Below, in pieces: positions 1-7,652 of a stretch of DNA of 41,633 nt. This DNA comes from Sutterella sp. Lineage in GTDB: Bacteria; Pseudomonadota; Gammaproteobacteria; Burkholderiales; Burkholderiaceae_F. The notes under the pieces were generated by a model, which was given only the letters and a program-made list of their open reading frames with translations, was not told the origin of the DNA and did not search any database. Position 1 is the stretch's first letter. Each line of letters begins with the position of its first letter. A program made the translations under genes and the position numbers. The stretch lies in NCBI GenBank assembly GCA_019418235.1, contig DYCH01000016.1, forward strand, positions 2,043 through 43,675. The letters run 5' to 3'.

Positions 1-1
1 C

Positions 2-907
2 CCTGACTCCGATAGCATCATTTCTGCCATTGCTTGCGCTGATCTCTATCAACGCCGTGGCTTGGACGTGGTGGCCGTTGCTCAAGGTAAGCCCTCTCCG
101 GAAACGGCTTTCATTTTGAATCGTTTCGGTTTGACGGCTCCGGAAGTGATTGACTCTGTGGCCGGAAAGGATGTTTACTTGGTGGACTACTCCGACAAGG
201 CTCAAGCTCCGGCTGATATCGACCAATGCAACCTCAAGGGTATCGTTGACCATCATAAGTTGGGTGATGTGACGAGCTCTTCTCCGATCGAATGCATTAT
301 TTGGACGGTGGGCTGCACGAACACGATTTTGAAGCGCATGTATGACTACATGGGCCACAAGATTCCGGCAAACATCGCCGGTGCCATGCTCTGCGCCATC
401 CTCTCTGATACGGTGATCTTCAAGAGCCCGACGTGCACGGAAGAAGATAAGAAGGTAGCTGCTGAATTGGCTGCAATCGCTGGTGTTGAAGACATCGAAG
501 CTTTGGGCATGGAATTGTTCACCGCCAAGAGCGCCGTGGCTGGTGTCCCGATGCGTGATTTGATTTTCCGTGACTTTAAAGATTTCAGCATGAACGGTGC
601 CAAGGTCGGTGTCGGTCAATTGGAATTGATCTCTTTGGATTTGGTCAAGGACATCAAGGAAGAATTGAAGGCTGAATTGGCCGCTGTAAAGGGCGAAGAA
701 GGTCGTCATACGGCTATGCTCTTGTTGACGGACATCATGAAAGAAGGCAGCGAACTCTTGTTGGTTTCCGATGACTGCAACCGCATTCTCGCCGGTTTCG
801 GTATGGATCCGGGCTGCATGGACATGAACGAAATGATTTGGATGCCGGGTGTCATGAGCCGTAAGAAGCAAGTGGTGCCAGCTCTTGAAGCCGCCTTTCG
901 CGGTTAA
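2..907 (+). CDS. ppaC: Manganese-dependent inorganic pyrophosphatase (family II), 5' end cut by window
   Basis: Hydrolyses cytosolic pyrophosphate to two phosphates and so drives biosynthetic reactions forward. The reading frame is open from base 2 to the TAA at 905-907 and enters the window already coding (PDSDSIISAI, part of the HxxPDxDS metal site), so only about seven N-terminal residues are missing. Family II marks are the DHH motif in GIVDHHKLGD and the C-terminal SRKKQVVP substrate-binding segment close to the end. The total length of about 309 residues is normal for the family. It belongs to the DHH phosphoesterase superfamily and is unrelated to the soluble Ppa family. It ends in a clear intrinsic terminator, so it is transcribed apart from nadE. 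The assignment is firm. Confidence 0.95.
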   Translation, partial: PDSDSIISAIACADLYQRRGLDVVAVAQGKPSPETAFILNRFGLTAPEVIDSVAGKDVYLVDYSDKAQAPADIDQCNLKGIVDHHKLGDVTSSSPIECIIWTVGCTNTILKRMYDYMGHKIPANIAGAMLCAILSDTVIFKSPTCTEEDKKVAAELAAIAGVEDIEALGMELFTAKSAVAGVPMRDLIFRDFKDFSMNGAKVGVGQLELISLDLVKDIKEELKAELAAVKGEEGRHTAMLLLTDIMKEGSELLLVSDDCNRILAGFGMDPGCMDMNEMIWMPGVMSRKKQVVPALEAAFRG

Positions 908-925
908 TTTCTAAGCCGTTCATTT

Positions 926-964
926 AAAATGGGTCGTGAGTTTGTTGGCTTGCGGCCCATTTTT
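926..964 (+). terminator. Intrinsic terminator of ppaC
   Basis: An 11-bp stem pairs 926-936 (AAAATGGGTCG) with 953-963 (CGGCCCATTTT), with one G-U pair and a 16-nt loop. The 3' arm ends in a T run. It lies 19 nt after the ppaC stop and separates it from nadE. Confidence 0.75.
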
Positions 965-999
965 GTAGCAAGACGCTCTAATTGAATCGAGAATTTCTC

Positions 1000-2424
1000 A
1001 TGACCGTTTATATTTGCTCTCAAAGTTATCGACTTTTCGATCCCGATCATAATTGTCGCTCGTTGGTGGCGGGAGTCCGTTCTCGCCAATATGCGAAGGG
1101 TGATGTGTTGGTTCTGCCCGCACAGTTCATGAACGGCATGATTGAAGAACCGAAAGATGTCCGTGATGCGCACTGGGAGAAAATGCAAGGGGCGCTGAAC
1201 CGTTTAATGAACGGTTTGAAGCGCTCTGGAATAACGGTGATTTTGCCCGTTAGACGCATGGACGGCTATGACGTCTACAAAATCGTTGATGGCGTGGCAG
1301 AAGTGATGCCTTTTGAGTCTTTTGAAGGCGGTTTTACTGTTCGTCATCCTTTAGAGAGCGAGCCTTACGATTTTATCTTTCGCACGGCCTGCGTTGGCGA
1401 AGTCTTTAAGCCTGACTTACCATTTTCCTACGTCTTGATTGACGGGCAAGCCTTTACTGATGACGGTCGAGTCTATATTGGTCAATGCAAAGTGGTTCGC
1501 AACGGTCGTACGCGCTCAACACACTTGGCAAGCGACAAGATTATTTCGTTGGATGAAGGCGGTGCAGCACTTTTAAGTGATCACCATATTCGTTTTGAAG
1601 GCATGCGTGTTGCGCTTCGTGAGTACTTAAACCGTTGTGGCTTCTCAAAGGTAACGATCGGTTTGTCCGGAGGCTTGGATTCTGCCGTTGTCGCTTCTGT
1701 TGCTGTCAGTGTCTTGGGTAGCGATCGAGTCAACGTCTTTGCTCTTCCTTCTTGCTACACGAGTGAAGCCAGTTTCAAAGACGCACGAGAACTCTGCGCG
1801 AACTTAGGTTTGCATTTACGCATGATTGACATCATGCCGGCTTTTAAACTTTTAGAGAGTACTGTTAATGATCAATTGCCCTATGGGCTTGATACGGGGT
1901 TAATGAAAGAAAACCTCCAAGCACGTATCCGTGGAGTGTATCTGATGGCGCTCAGTAACGCAGATGGCTCTCTTGTGTTAAACACGGGTAATAAGAGTGA
2001 ACTAGCCGTGGGTTACTGCACGCTCTATGGTGATATGGTCGGAGGTTTAGCTCTTTTGTCGGACGTCTATAAGAGCAATCTTTATGCCATGTGCGAAGCG
2101 GTGGACTTCTTGCGTGAGACGATTCCGTCAAACATTTTGACGAAGGCACCGTCAGCGGAATTGCGTGACAATCAAACCGATCAAGATTCATTGCCGTCAT
2201 ACGATGTGCTTGATGCCATCTTGCATCAAATGATTGAAGAAAGCGTCGATGGAGCCAAGCTTCGCAAGCGTTGGGGATCTGATCTTGCCCAACAAGTGGT
2301 ACGATTAGTGAAGCGTTCCCAGTTTAAGCACCGCTTGGCCCCGTTGGGCGTGCGTTTGAGTGAACAACCCCTTAAAGGGTTATCATCTGTGTTTTTTGAA
2401 GGTCTTTTAGTGGATCGCCGATAG
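1000..2424 (+). CDS. nadE: NAD(+) synthetase with a degenerate glutaminase-like N-terminal domain
   Basis: Amidates nicotinate adenine dinucleotide to NAD+ in the cytosol using ATP. The synthetase half is well kept: PP-loop SGGLDS at residues 223-228, then LPSCYTSE, ENLQARIRG, NTGNKSELAVGY, and the KAPSAELRDNQTDQDSLP segment. The first 200 or so residues resemble the nitrilase-type glutaminase domain of two-domain NadE proteins but are about 70 residues short. The usual FPEL catalytic glutamate position reads LPAQ (Ala41), and I find no recognisable catalytic Lys or CED nucleophile motif. The enzyme is therefore probably ammonia-dependent (inference). ATG at 1000 is preferred over an in-frame TTG at 982 because the protein then starts MTVYICSQ like the family. 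Ten bases separate it from glnB, so the two are probably co-transcribed. Confidence 0.9.
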   Translation: MTVYICSQSYRLFDPDHNCRSLVAGVRSRQYAKGDVLVLPAQFMNGMIEEPKDVRDAHWEKMQGALNRLMNGLKRSGITVILPVRRMDGYDVYKIVDGVAEVMPFESFEGGFTVRHPLESEPYDFIFRTACVGEVFKPDLPFSYVLIDGQAFTDDGRVYIGQCKVVRNGRTRSTHLASDKIISLDEGGAALLSDHHIRFEGMRVALREYLNRCGFSKVTIGLSGGLDSAVVASVAVSVLGSDRVNVFALPSCYTSEASFKDARELCANLGLHLRMIDIMPAFKLLESTVNDQLPYGLDTGLMKENLQARIRGVYLMALSNADGSLVLNTGNKSELAVGYCTLYGDMVGGLALLSDVYKSNLYAMCEAVDFLRETIPSNILTKAPSAELRDNQTDQDSLPSYDVLDAILHQMIEESVDGAKLRKRWGSDLAQQVVRLVKRSQFKHRLAPLGVRLSEQPLKGLSSVFFEGLLVDRR

Positions 2425-2433
2425 AGGAAAGTT

Positions 2434-2772
2434 ATGAAACAAGTAGTCGCCATTATTAAACCGTTTAAGTTGGACGATGTCCGTGAAGCTTTGGCCGATA
2501 TCGGTGTTCAAGGACTGACCGTTACGGAAGTTAAAGGCTTTGGCCGCCAAAAGGGTCACTCGGAGCTCTACCGTGGAGCCGAATACATGGTGGATTTCTT
2601 ACCTAAAGTGAAGATTGAAGCCGTGATGAGTGAAGACTTGGTTGATCAAGCAGTAGAAGCTATTCAAAAGTCCGCCCGCACCGGCAAAATCGGGGATGGG
2701 AAGATTTTTGTCTTTAATGTTGAACAAGTCATTCGCATTCGTACCGGTGAAACTGACGAAGACGCTATTTAA
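2434..2772 (+). CDS. glnB: Nitrogen regulatory protein PII
   Basis: Trimeric cytosolic signal protein that senses 2-oxoglutarate and ATP/ADP and, through uridylylation, the glutamine level. It controls GlnD/GlnE/NtrB-type partners. At 112 residues it is full length and very close to E. coli GlnB (MKxxxAIIKPFKLDDVREAL at the start, FGRQKGHSELYRGAEY in the T-loop). The uridylylated Tyr51 is present, as are the TGKIGDGKIF B-loop and the RIRTGE C-loop. AGAGGAAAG upstream is a good ribosome binding site. It directly follows nadE. PII proteins are known in some Proteobacteria to bind NadE and relieve its inhibition by NAD+, so the pairing may be functional. No ammonium channel gene (amtB) lies beside it, which favours GlnB over GlnK. 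Confidence 0.96.
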   Translation: MKQVVAIIKPFKLDDVREALADIGVQGLTVTEVKGFGRQKGHSELYRGAEYMVDFLPKVKIEAVMSEDLVDQAVEAIQKSARTGKIGDGKIFVFNVEQVIRIRTGETDEDAI

Positions 2773-2796
2773 TTGCTCTTTTAGTTATCTTTTCGG

Positions 2797-2840
2797 GCCC
2801 GGTGTTTTCCAATGATTTAACATCGGGCTTTTCAATTCTT
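2797..2840 (+). terminator. Intrinsic terminator of nadE-glnB
   Basis: A 10-bp stem, 2797-2806 (GCCCGGTGTT) with 2819-2828 (AACATCGGGC), contains one G-U pair and is followed by TTTTCAATTCTTTT. It lies 24 nt after the glnB stop. The 225 nt from here to the next gene are AT-rich. They hold only a short palindrome TCTCT-AAAAT-AGAGA at 2873-2887 and no convincing promoter. Confidence 0.75.
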
Positions 2841-3065
2841 TTGACTTACATCAGTATTTTTACTTTTCTAAATCTCTAAAATAGAGAGCACTACGACATC
2901 TGAATTTTGGGTTAATTGCTTTTTAATGGGTTTGTATTTCGATGTTGGGTTTGATTGAGTTATTTCATTCAGTCGTGGCGTTTCTGTCGTAGTTCTTAAT
3001 TTTTCGCTTTACGATTTCCATCTTGCAAATGCTTATCCCATTGAAGAAAGAAATGGGTATTTATC

Positions 3066-4070
3066 ATGTTTTGCATTCAAAACGCATTTGTTCAAGCTAC
3101 CTACAGTGTCACCACGCTCGCCACTCGTATCTTCATTCATCCTTTATCACCTTCTTTGGCAACGCCAACGGGAGAGAGTTGGAAAACGGTCAACGACAAA
3201 CTTTTTGCTCAGGTACCCAGTTCCATTCTTTTGGAGATGACGATGAAGGAACTTAACCGGGAGATGAAGGGGATTGGTTTGGAGAATATCAGTGGTTGGA
3301 TTTTTAATTCCGATCGTACGGTGGATGTCTCTCAGCTCATGGAGCGCTATAGCCTTCGTTACACCTCTTTGAGTCGTGGCATTTTTGCCGATGAACTCAT
3401 GGTGGCGCTGGATCGACTTTTCACGGGAGACCCTCGTTTTCAAGGGCGTTTAAGTGCTTGCGATGACAAAAAAGAGGCGGTAGAAGATGTTACACGTCGA
3501 GTGTTAGCTCAGTTGCGTTTTACGTGGGAACTTGATCGTATTCAGATTTCAGATGCCAGTGCCTTAGGCGTGCGCCTTTTAGTCGAATTTCAAGATGTGC
3601 TCTACCGTCGTCTTGATCAATGCACAAGAGACGCTTACCTGATGCCTGCGACTCGGTTTAAGCGCTACGAATATTTCTACGAAAAGATGGTGCAGTTTAG
3701 AGGATTAGATGCGCGTTTTGACCGAGTACTAGCGGACTATCATGCAGCGATTGCCCTTTTTCCTGATGACGGGCGCTCCCTTTTTGGCTCAAAATTGGAT
3801 GACTTTTGGTCACGTTTGCAAGCGTTAGGAACCTACCTTACAGAGGAATTGCAAAAAGACCTTTTTGATGAATCGTCAGTCTACGATGAGGATTTAGATA
3901 ATCTTTGTGAGGACATTGAGGATGCTCTGTTAGCGGATATCGTTTTGCAGGAATTGACGTCAACGGATGAGGTTAGTACAACTGAAACTACCGCCAATAT
4001 GAGCAAAGAGTGCGTATCAGAAAATCCGTTTCCGATTCAAGAAACAACTCAATTGACCTTCAATTTTTGA
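3066..4070 (+). CDS. Uncharacterised protein, 334 residues
   Basis: I do not recognise this protein. It has codon use like its neighbours and a long uninterrupted frame with no competing long frame opposite, so it is very likely real. It has no convincing signal peptide or membrane segment. From about residue 55 the sequence is rich in charged and hydrophobic residues in a helical pattern (KELNREMKGIGLENISG, DDKKEAVEDVTRRVLAQL, KLDDFWSRLQALG). The C-terminal 60 residues are very acidic (YDEDLDNLCEDIEDALL) and end in a Ser/Thr-rich tail. The start is uncertain: ATG 3066 has only a distant AAGAAAG, and Met57, Met59 or Met66 (near EMTMKELNREMKG) are alternatives. It stands alone between two AT-rich gaps, so the context gives no role. 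Confidence 0.7.
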   Translation: MFCIQNAFVQATYSVTTLATRIFIHPLSPSLATPTGESWKTVNDKLFAQVPSSILLEMTMKELNREMKGIGLENISGWIFNSDRTVDVSQLMERYSLRYTSLSRGIFADELMVALDRLFTGDPRFQGRLSACDDKKEAVEDVTRRVLAQLRFTWELDRIQISDASALGVRLLVEFQDVLYRRLDQCTRDAYLMPATRFKRYEYFYEKMVQFRGLDARFDRVLADYHAAIALFPDDGRSLFGSKLDDFWSRLQALGTYLTEELQKDLFDESSVYDEDLDNLCEDIEDALLADIVLQELTSTDEVSTTETTANMSKECVSENPFPIQETTQLTFNF

Positions 4071-4076
4071 TATCGG

Positions 4077-4109
4077 CGAAACTTCTCAAGTGTTTCTTGA
4101 GAATTTTCG
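4077..4109 (+). repeat. 14-bp inverted repeat between unknown gene and AEC permease
   Basis: CGAAACTTCTCAAG (4077-4090) pairs with CTTGAGAATTTTCG (4096-4109) with one mismatch and a 5-nt loop. It starts 6 nt after the stop of the preceding gene. No T tract follows (TCTATACTG), so it is either a weak terminator or an operator at the start of the permease gene. A TATACT at 4112-4117 could be a -10 box, but I see no matching -35. Confidence 0.5.
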
Positions 4110-4154
4110 TCTATACTGATAGTTACATATTGGATGGATTAGGAAGAACCAGAC

Positions 4155-5108
4155 ATGTCCAGCGTATTGTTGATTTTGCCCGATTTCATGATCATCTTGC
4201 TCGGGTATTTGCTTCGACAGTTTTTAAAGAATTCTTTTTTCAATGAAGGCTTTTGGAAGGGTACTGAAAAACTTGTTTTCTACGTGCTCTTCCCGCCAAT
4301 GCTTTTTACGTCTGTCGCTAACGCTAAATTATCTTTAGCGGAGGCCGGTACGTTCTTAAGTGTGGGGATTGCAGCCATGATGGGTGGCGTGCTTTTTTCG
4401 TATGCCATACGATTTTTCATTAAGGGTGATGGCGTTACGCACGCCTCGGCTTTTCATTGCGGCTTCCGATTTAACACGTACATTGGCTTTGCCATTGTGA
4501 GTCGTCTCTATGGTCAAGAAGGCTTGGCTTTAATGTCCCTTTTGATTGCTTTCTGGGTTCCGATTAGCAACTCCATCGCTGTGGCTGCTTTGGCTTCGGC
4601 CGTTGCTAAGAAAGAGCAAACGGCCAACGAAGGCGGTGTTTTAATGAAGACCTTGAAGTCGATCTTTACCAATCCTTTGATCATTGCGACAAGCGCAGGA
4701 CTTATCGTAAATATCACGGGATTGGCAATGCCAGAAGTCGTGATGCACTTCTTTAAGTCTTTGGGTAATGCTTCCCTTGCCATGGGGCTATTGTGCATCG
4801 GTGCCGGTTTGAAAATTCAAGGGTTGGTCTCTCAATGGTCGCTCATTACGGCCAACACCATCGAACGACTTTTTGTTTTGCCGGCATTTGCCCTCGTTAT
4901 GTGTTTGGTCTTTGGTTTACCGACGGTGGCAGCCGGTGCCTTGATGTGCTTTGCCATGTTGCCGACGGCACAATCGTGCTACGTGATGACGGCAGCCATG
5001 AGAGGCGATGCGCCACTTGTAGCAGGGATTACAACGGCTCATACATTGACGGCGATTGTCTCTATCCCGTTTTGGATTGAAATCATTACGAAGATCGTAC
5101 CGCTTTAA
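4155..5108 (+). CDS. AEC (auxin efflux carrier) family transporter
   Basis: Inner-membrane secondary carrier of the AEC family, whose bacterial members (MdcF/MleP type) move malonate, malate and similar organic acids. The substrate here is not known. At 317 residues with about ten hydrophobic segments in two halves of five, the size is standard. Typical features are the FYVLFPPMLFTSVAN segment in the first half and the MLPTAQSCYVMTAAM / LVAGITTAHTLTAIV segment near the end, matching the AEC pattern of polar residues inside helices. The start ATG has AGGAAG spaced 9 nt upstream. It is monocistronic: a strong terminator follows 45 nt after the stop, and the next gene (cupin) has its own ribosome binding site. 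Confidence 0.85.
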   Translation: MSSVLLILPDFMIILLGYLLRQFLKNSFFNEGFWKGTEKLVFYVLFPPMLFTSVANAKLSLAEAGTFLSVGIAAMMGGVLFSYAIRFFIKGDGVTHASAFHCGFRFNTYIGFAIVSRLYGQEGLALMSLLIAFWVPISNSIAVAALASAVAKKEQTANEGGVLMKTLKSIFTNPLIIATSAGLIVNITGLAMPEVVMHFFKSLGNASLAMGLLCIGAGLKIQGLVSQWSLITANTIERLFVLPAFALVMCLVFGLPTVAAGALMCFAMLPTAQSCYVMTAAMRGDAPLVAGITTAHTLTAIVSIPFWIEIITKIVPL

Positions 5109-5153
5109 TTGTGGCGATTAGTGCTCGAAATAGAGAGCTTTGGGCAAATTTTG

Positions 5154-5190
5154 CGGAGAAATGGGAAAACCTCATTTCTCCGTTTTGTTT
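5154..5190 (+). terminator. Intrinsic terminator of AEC permease gene
   Basis: A perfect 10-bp stem, CGGAGAAATG (5154-5163) with CATTTCTCCG (5173-5182), is followed by TTTTGTTT. An open frame from 5140 towards the cupin gene runs through this hairpin, which argues that the cupin starts later, at 5233. Confidence 0.85.
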
Positions 5191-5232
5191 ATCTTGAAGG
5201 AGAAGGATAAACAAATCCGAAGGAGCTCGAAA

Positions 5233-5631
5233 ATGAAAGAAATTGGTCCTTTTGCAAAAGGTAATCCCAATACAGCTTATGCAAAATACTTTGTAGGAAA
5301 TAGCTTCCTTAATATGCTGACGACAGAGGGCGTAGTGATTGGAAATGTCACCTTTGAGCCCGGATGTCGTAACAATTGGCATATTCATCGTGCAACAAAA
5401 GGTGGTGGTCAGATTCTTCTTTGTACTGCAGGTACCGGCTGGTACCAAGAGTGGGGGAAGCCCGCACAAGCATTAAAGGCGGGTGACGTTGTTGTGATTC
5501 CTGCAGGCGTTAAACACTGGCATGGCGCAACCAAAGATCGTTGGTTTGCCCATTTATCCGTAGAGGTGCCGGGAGAAAACACTTCAAACGAGTGGTTGGA
5601 GCCCGTTGAAGATTACGAAAATTTGTCTTAA
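5233..5631 (+). CDS. Small single-domain cupin protein
   Basis: A 132-residue cytosolic protein made of one cupin beta-barrel. Motif 1 is GCRNNWHIHRATKGGGQ, with metal ligands WHIH and a Gln in place of the usual Glu. Motif 2 is GDVVVIPAGVKHWHG. This His-His-Gln-His pattern and the HWHGA ending match the Mn-binding small cupins that include the bacterial hydroxynitrile (R-mandelonitrile) lyases, but most relatives have no tested activity, so I give no substrate. The ATG at 5233 has AAGGAG 8 nt upstream. The frame is open back to 5140, but that stretch contains the permease terminator and is not conserved-looking. Nothing in its neighbours points to a pathway. Confidence 0.85.
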   Translation: MKEIGPFAKGNPNTAYAKYFVGNSFLNMLTTEGVVIGNVTFEPGCRNNWHIHRATKGGGQILLCTAGTGWYQEWGKPAQALKAGDVVVIPAGVKHWHGATKDRWFAHLSVEVPGENTSNEWLEPVEDYENLS

Positions 5632-5720
5632 ATAATTCTAAAGAGCCGTAGTTTGAACCTCACTATGACTTTTTTTACGTGAATTGGGTGAAATTTTCAT
5701 TTTAAGTTGAAGTAAGGCTC

Positions 5721-5735
5721 ATGGTTTGATACCAT
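5721..5735. promoter_or_regulatory. Small palindrome upstream of the WYL regulator operon
   Basis: ATGGT-TTGAT-ACCAT, a perfect 5-bp inverted repeat, sits 25 nt before the start codon of the WYL regulator. It could be an autoregulatory operator. It is short and could be chance. Confidence 0.3.
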
Positions 5736-5759
5736 AACAGTGTTTTTGAGAGGATTACC

Positions 5760-6764
5760 ATGAATACCACAAACGAATTCAACGTCCGTATTATGAAAAT
5801 CGACCGCTTGATCAGTGAGAAGGGGGTCGCTTCTTTTGAAGATTTGCAACGTGCAACAGGGGCAGCTCCTGCTACTGTTAAGCGCGATTTGCGTTATATG
5901 CGTGAGTCCTTGAAGGCTCCGATTGTCTTTTCTCGTATCCGTGGCGGTTACCTTTTTGCTAAGAACCGTGCAGAAGCCAAGCGCGACGATTTCTATGAAC
6001 GTAAGTCTTCTTGGTTTACGCCTGACGAGCTCTATCACTCTGTCAAAACGCTTGAACAATTCGATGAATTGGAAAAGAATCGCAAGGGCTTTTTAAGTAA
6101 AGATTTGCGTCAAGTCTCTGCTCGTCTTCGCTCCATCATGTTTGAAGAAGAAGCCAATATTGACGAATTGAAAAAGCGTGTTGTGATTCAAGAACCGGTG
6201 CGTAAACCCATTACGAGCGAATACTTTGAAGTTTTGGGTCAAGCTTTGGTTCACCGTCAACGTGTTCGTTTGCGCTATTGGTCTGAAAACAAGCAAGAGG
6301 AAACGGAACGCGTTGTGAGTCCCATGCGCATGGTTTACTACCGTGGTCGTTGGTATTTGGATGCTTGGTGTCATTCCCGCAATGCACTTCGTAGCTTTAA
6401 CGTTGAAAACGTTCGTCATGCAGACATGATGCAAACGGGTGTCAAACCCATCCCCATGAAGACGGTGGAAGCTGAGTTGGGCGCCACTTATGGCATGTTC
6501 CGTGGTGAAGTTCCACAATACGCTCGTATTCGCTTTGCTGGTCTTGCCGCTAAGCGTGCTAGCCAATTTGTATGGCATCAAGATCAGTTTGAAAATTGGA
6601 TTAGCGAAGACGTTTATGAATTGACGATTCCTTTTGCTAGCGATAGTCCTGAATTGGTGGGCGACCTTCTTCAATACGGTGCCGGTTGCAAGGTGATGGA
6701 ACCCAAGAGTTTACAAGACGCCGTGCGTCATGAACTCGCCCAGATGATGGAAAACTACAAGTAA
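5760..6764 (+). CDS. HTH-type transcriptional regulator with WYL domain
   Basis: A 334-residue predicted DNA-binding regulator. The N-terminal winged helix-turn-helix lies at about residues 8-65 (IMKIDRLISEKGVASFEDLQ, then ATVKRDLRYM as recognition helix). The WYL domain spans about 150-230, with the ligand-sensing segment RLRYWSENKQEETERVV followed by YYRGRWYLDAWCHSR. A C-terminal WCX extension follows. WYL domains bind nucleic-acid or nucleotide-like ligands and often control stress or defence genes. The start has GAGAGGATT upstream at good spacing. It leads a three-gene unit: the phosphoesterase begins 12 nt after its stop and fic 12 nt after that, so this regulator probably controls its own operon. 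Confidence 0.9.
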   Translation: MNTTNEFNVRIMKIDRLISEKGVASFEDLQRATGAAPATVKRDLRYMRESLKAPIVFSRIRGGYLFAKNRAEAKRDDFYERKSSWFTPDELYHSVKTLEQFDELEKNRKGFLSKDLRQVSARLRSIMFEEEANIDELKKRVVIQEPVRKPITSEYFEVLGQALVHRQRVRLRYWSENKQEETERVVSPMRMVYYRGRWYLDAWCHSRNALRSFNVENVRHADMMQTGVKPIPMKTVEAELGATYGMFRGEVPQYARIRFAGLAAKRASQFVWHQDQFENWISEDVYELTIPFASDSPELVGDLLQYGAGCKVMEPKSLQDAVRHELAQMMENYK

Positions 6765-6776
6765 GGAGTCACTGGC

Positions 6777-7640
6777 GTGACTTTCCGTCGTTACCATTAT
6801 CGCCATAAAAACCATCCGCGCCCGAAACCCGTAGAAGCTGAAAAGCTTGAGCCGTCGTCTGTTCCGATCGAGCAGCGCGCTCAAGAAGTGTTCTTCTGCG
6901 GGGATCCGCACGGAGGGTTTGATCACATCATTCAGGCGGGCAAAGAACACCGTCCGAAAGCCATGATCATTTTGGGTGATTTGCAACCGCCGGCCCCTTT
7001 GCATGAGGTGTTGGCAGATATTTTGCCCTTTGTCGATGTGTGGTGGATTCCCGGCAATCACGATACCGATAACGATTACTTCTATGATCGTTTATGGAGA
7101 AGCGAATTGGCCGGTCACAACCTTCACGGTCGTGTAGCGATGGTCAACGGTATTCGCATCGCCGGTCTTGGCGGTGTTTTCCGTGGCCAAATTTGGATGC
7201 CGCCTCAGGCACCTAACTACATGAGCGCCGGGGCCTTCATTCGTCGTATCGGTCGTGGGAATATGTGGAGAGGGGGATTGCCTCGTCGCCACCGTACATC
7301 GATTTTCCCGTCAACGTACGATAACTTGATTACGCAAAAAGCTGATGTGCTCGTCACGCACGAAGCTCCGGGGTGTCATCGAAAAGGCTTTTTAGCAGTG
7401 GATCAATTAGCCAAGACCATGCAAGTGAAGTATCTCTTTCATGGTCATCAACACGAAGATCGTCACTATCCGACCTACTATGGCTTTACGCCCCGTGGTG
7501 TAGGCTATCGAGGCATTGTGAACTTATTGGGTGACGATATTGTGCCCGCACAAATCGATCCGCAAGAAGTCTCAGACTACAGCGATAGTCCTTATGAACC
7601 CGTGATGAGTTCAGGGATGACGCTCAAGCGTTTGGGTTAG
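6777..7640 (+). CDS. Calcineurin-like metallophosphoesterase
   Basis: A 287-residue cytosolic enzyme of the two-metal phosphoesterase superfamily. Ordered motifs are FFCGDPHG (GDxHG), ILGDL (GDx), IPGNHD (GNHD), a VLVTHEAPG His, and FHGHQH (GHxH), so all metal ligands are present. The substrate is unknown; relatives cut phosphomonoesters, cyclic nucleotides, Ap4A or RNA. The start is GTG at 6777, supported by AAGGAG 9 nt upstream that overlaps the WYL stop region. A basic N-terminal tail of about 30 residues (FRRYHYRHKNHPRPKP) precedes the catalytic domain and could bind nucleic acid. It is translationally close to both WYL regulator and fic, suggesting linked function. Confidence 0.88.
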   Translation: MTFRRYHYRHKNHPRPKPVEAEKLEPSSVPIEQRAQEVFFCGDPHGGFDHIIQAGKEHRPKAMIILGDLQPPAPLHEVLADILPFVDVWWIPGNHDTDNDYFYDRLWRSELAGHNLHGRVAMVNGIRIAGLGGVFRGQIWMPPQAPNYMSAGAFIRRIGRGNMWRGGLPRRHRTSIFPSTYDNLITQKADVLVTHEAPGCHRKGFLAVDQLAKTMQVKYLFHGHQHEDRHYPTYYGFTPRGVGYRGIVNLLGDDIVPAQIDPQEVSDYSDSPYEPVMSSGMTLKRLG

Positions 7641-7652
7641 AACGTTTTAATC

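Noticed and set aside
3023..3256. A 77-codon open frame overlapping the start of the unknown gene
   Set aside because: Its translation is His/Ser-rich without pattern, and it overlaps the longer, more plausible frame 3066-4070.
5140..5232. N-terminal extension of the cupin protein
   Set aside because: The stretch contains the permease terminator hairpin and its T tract. A strong AAGGAG precedes the later ATG at 5233.
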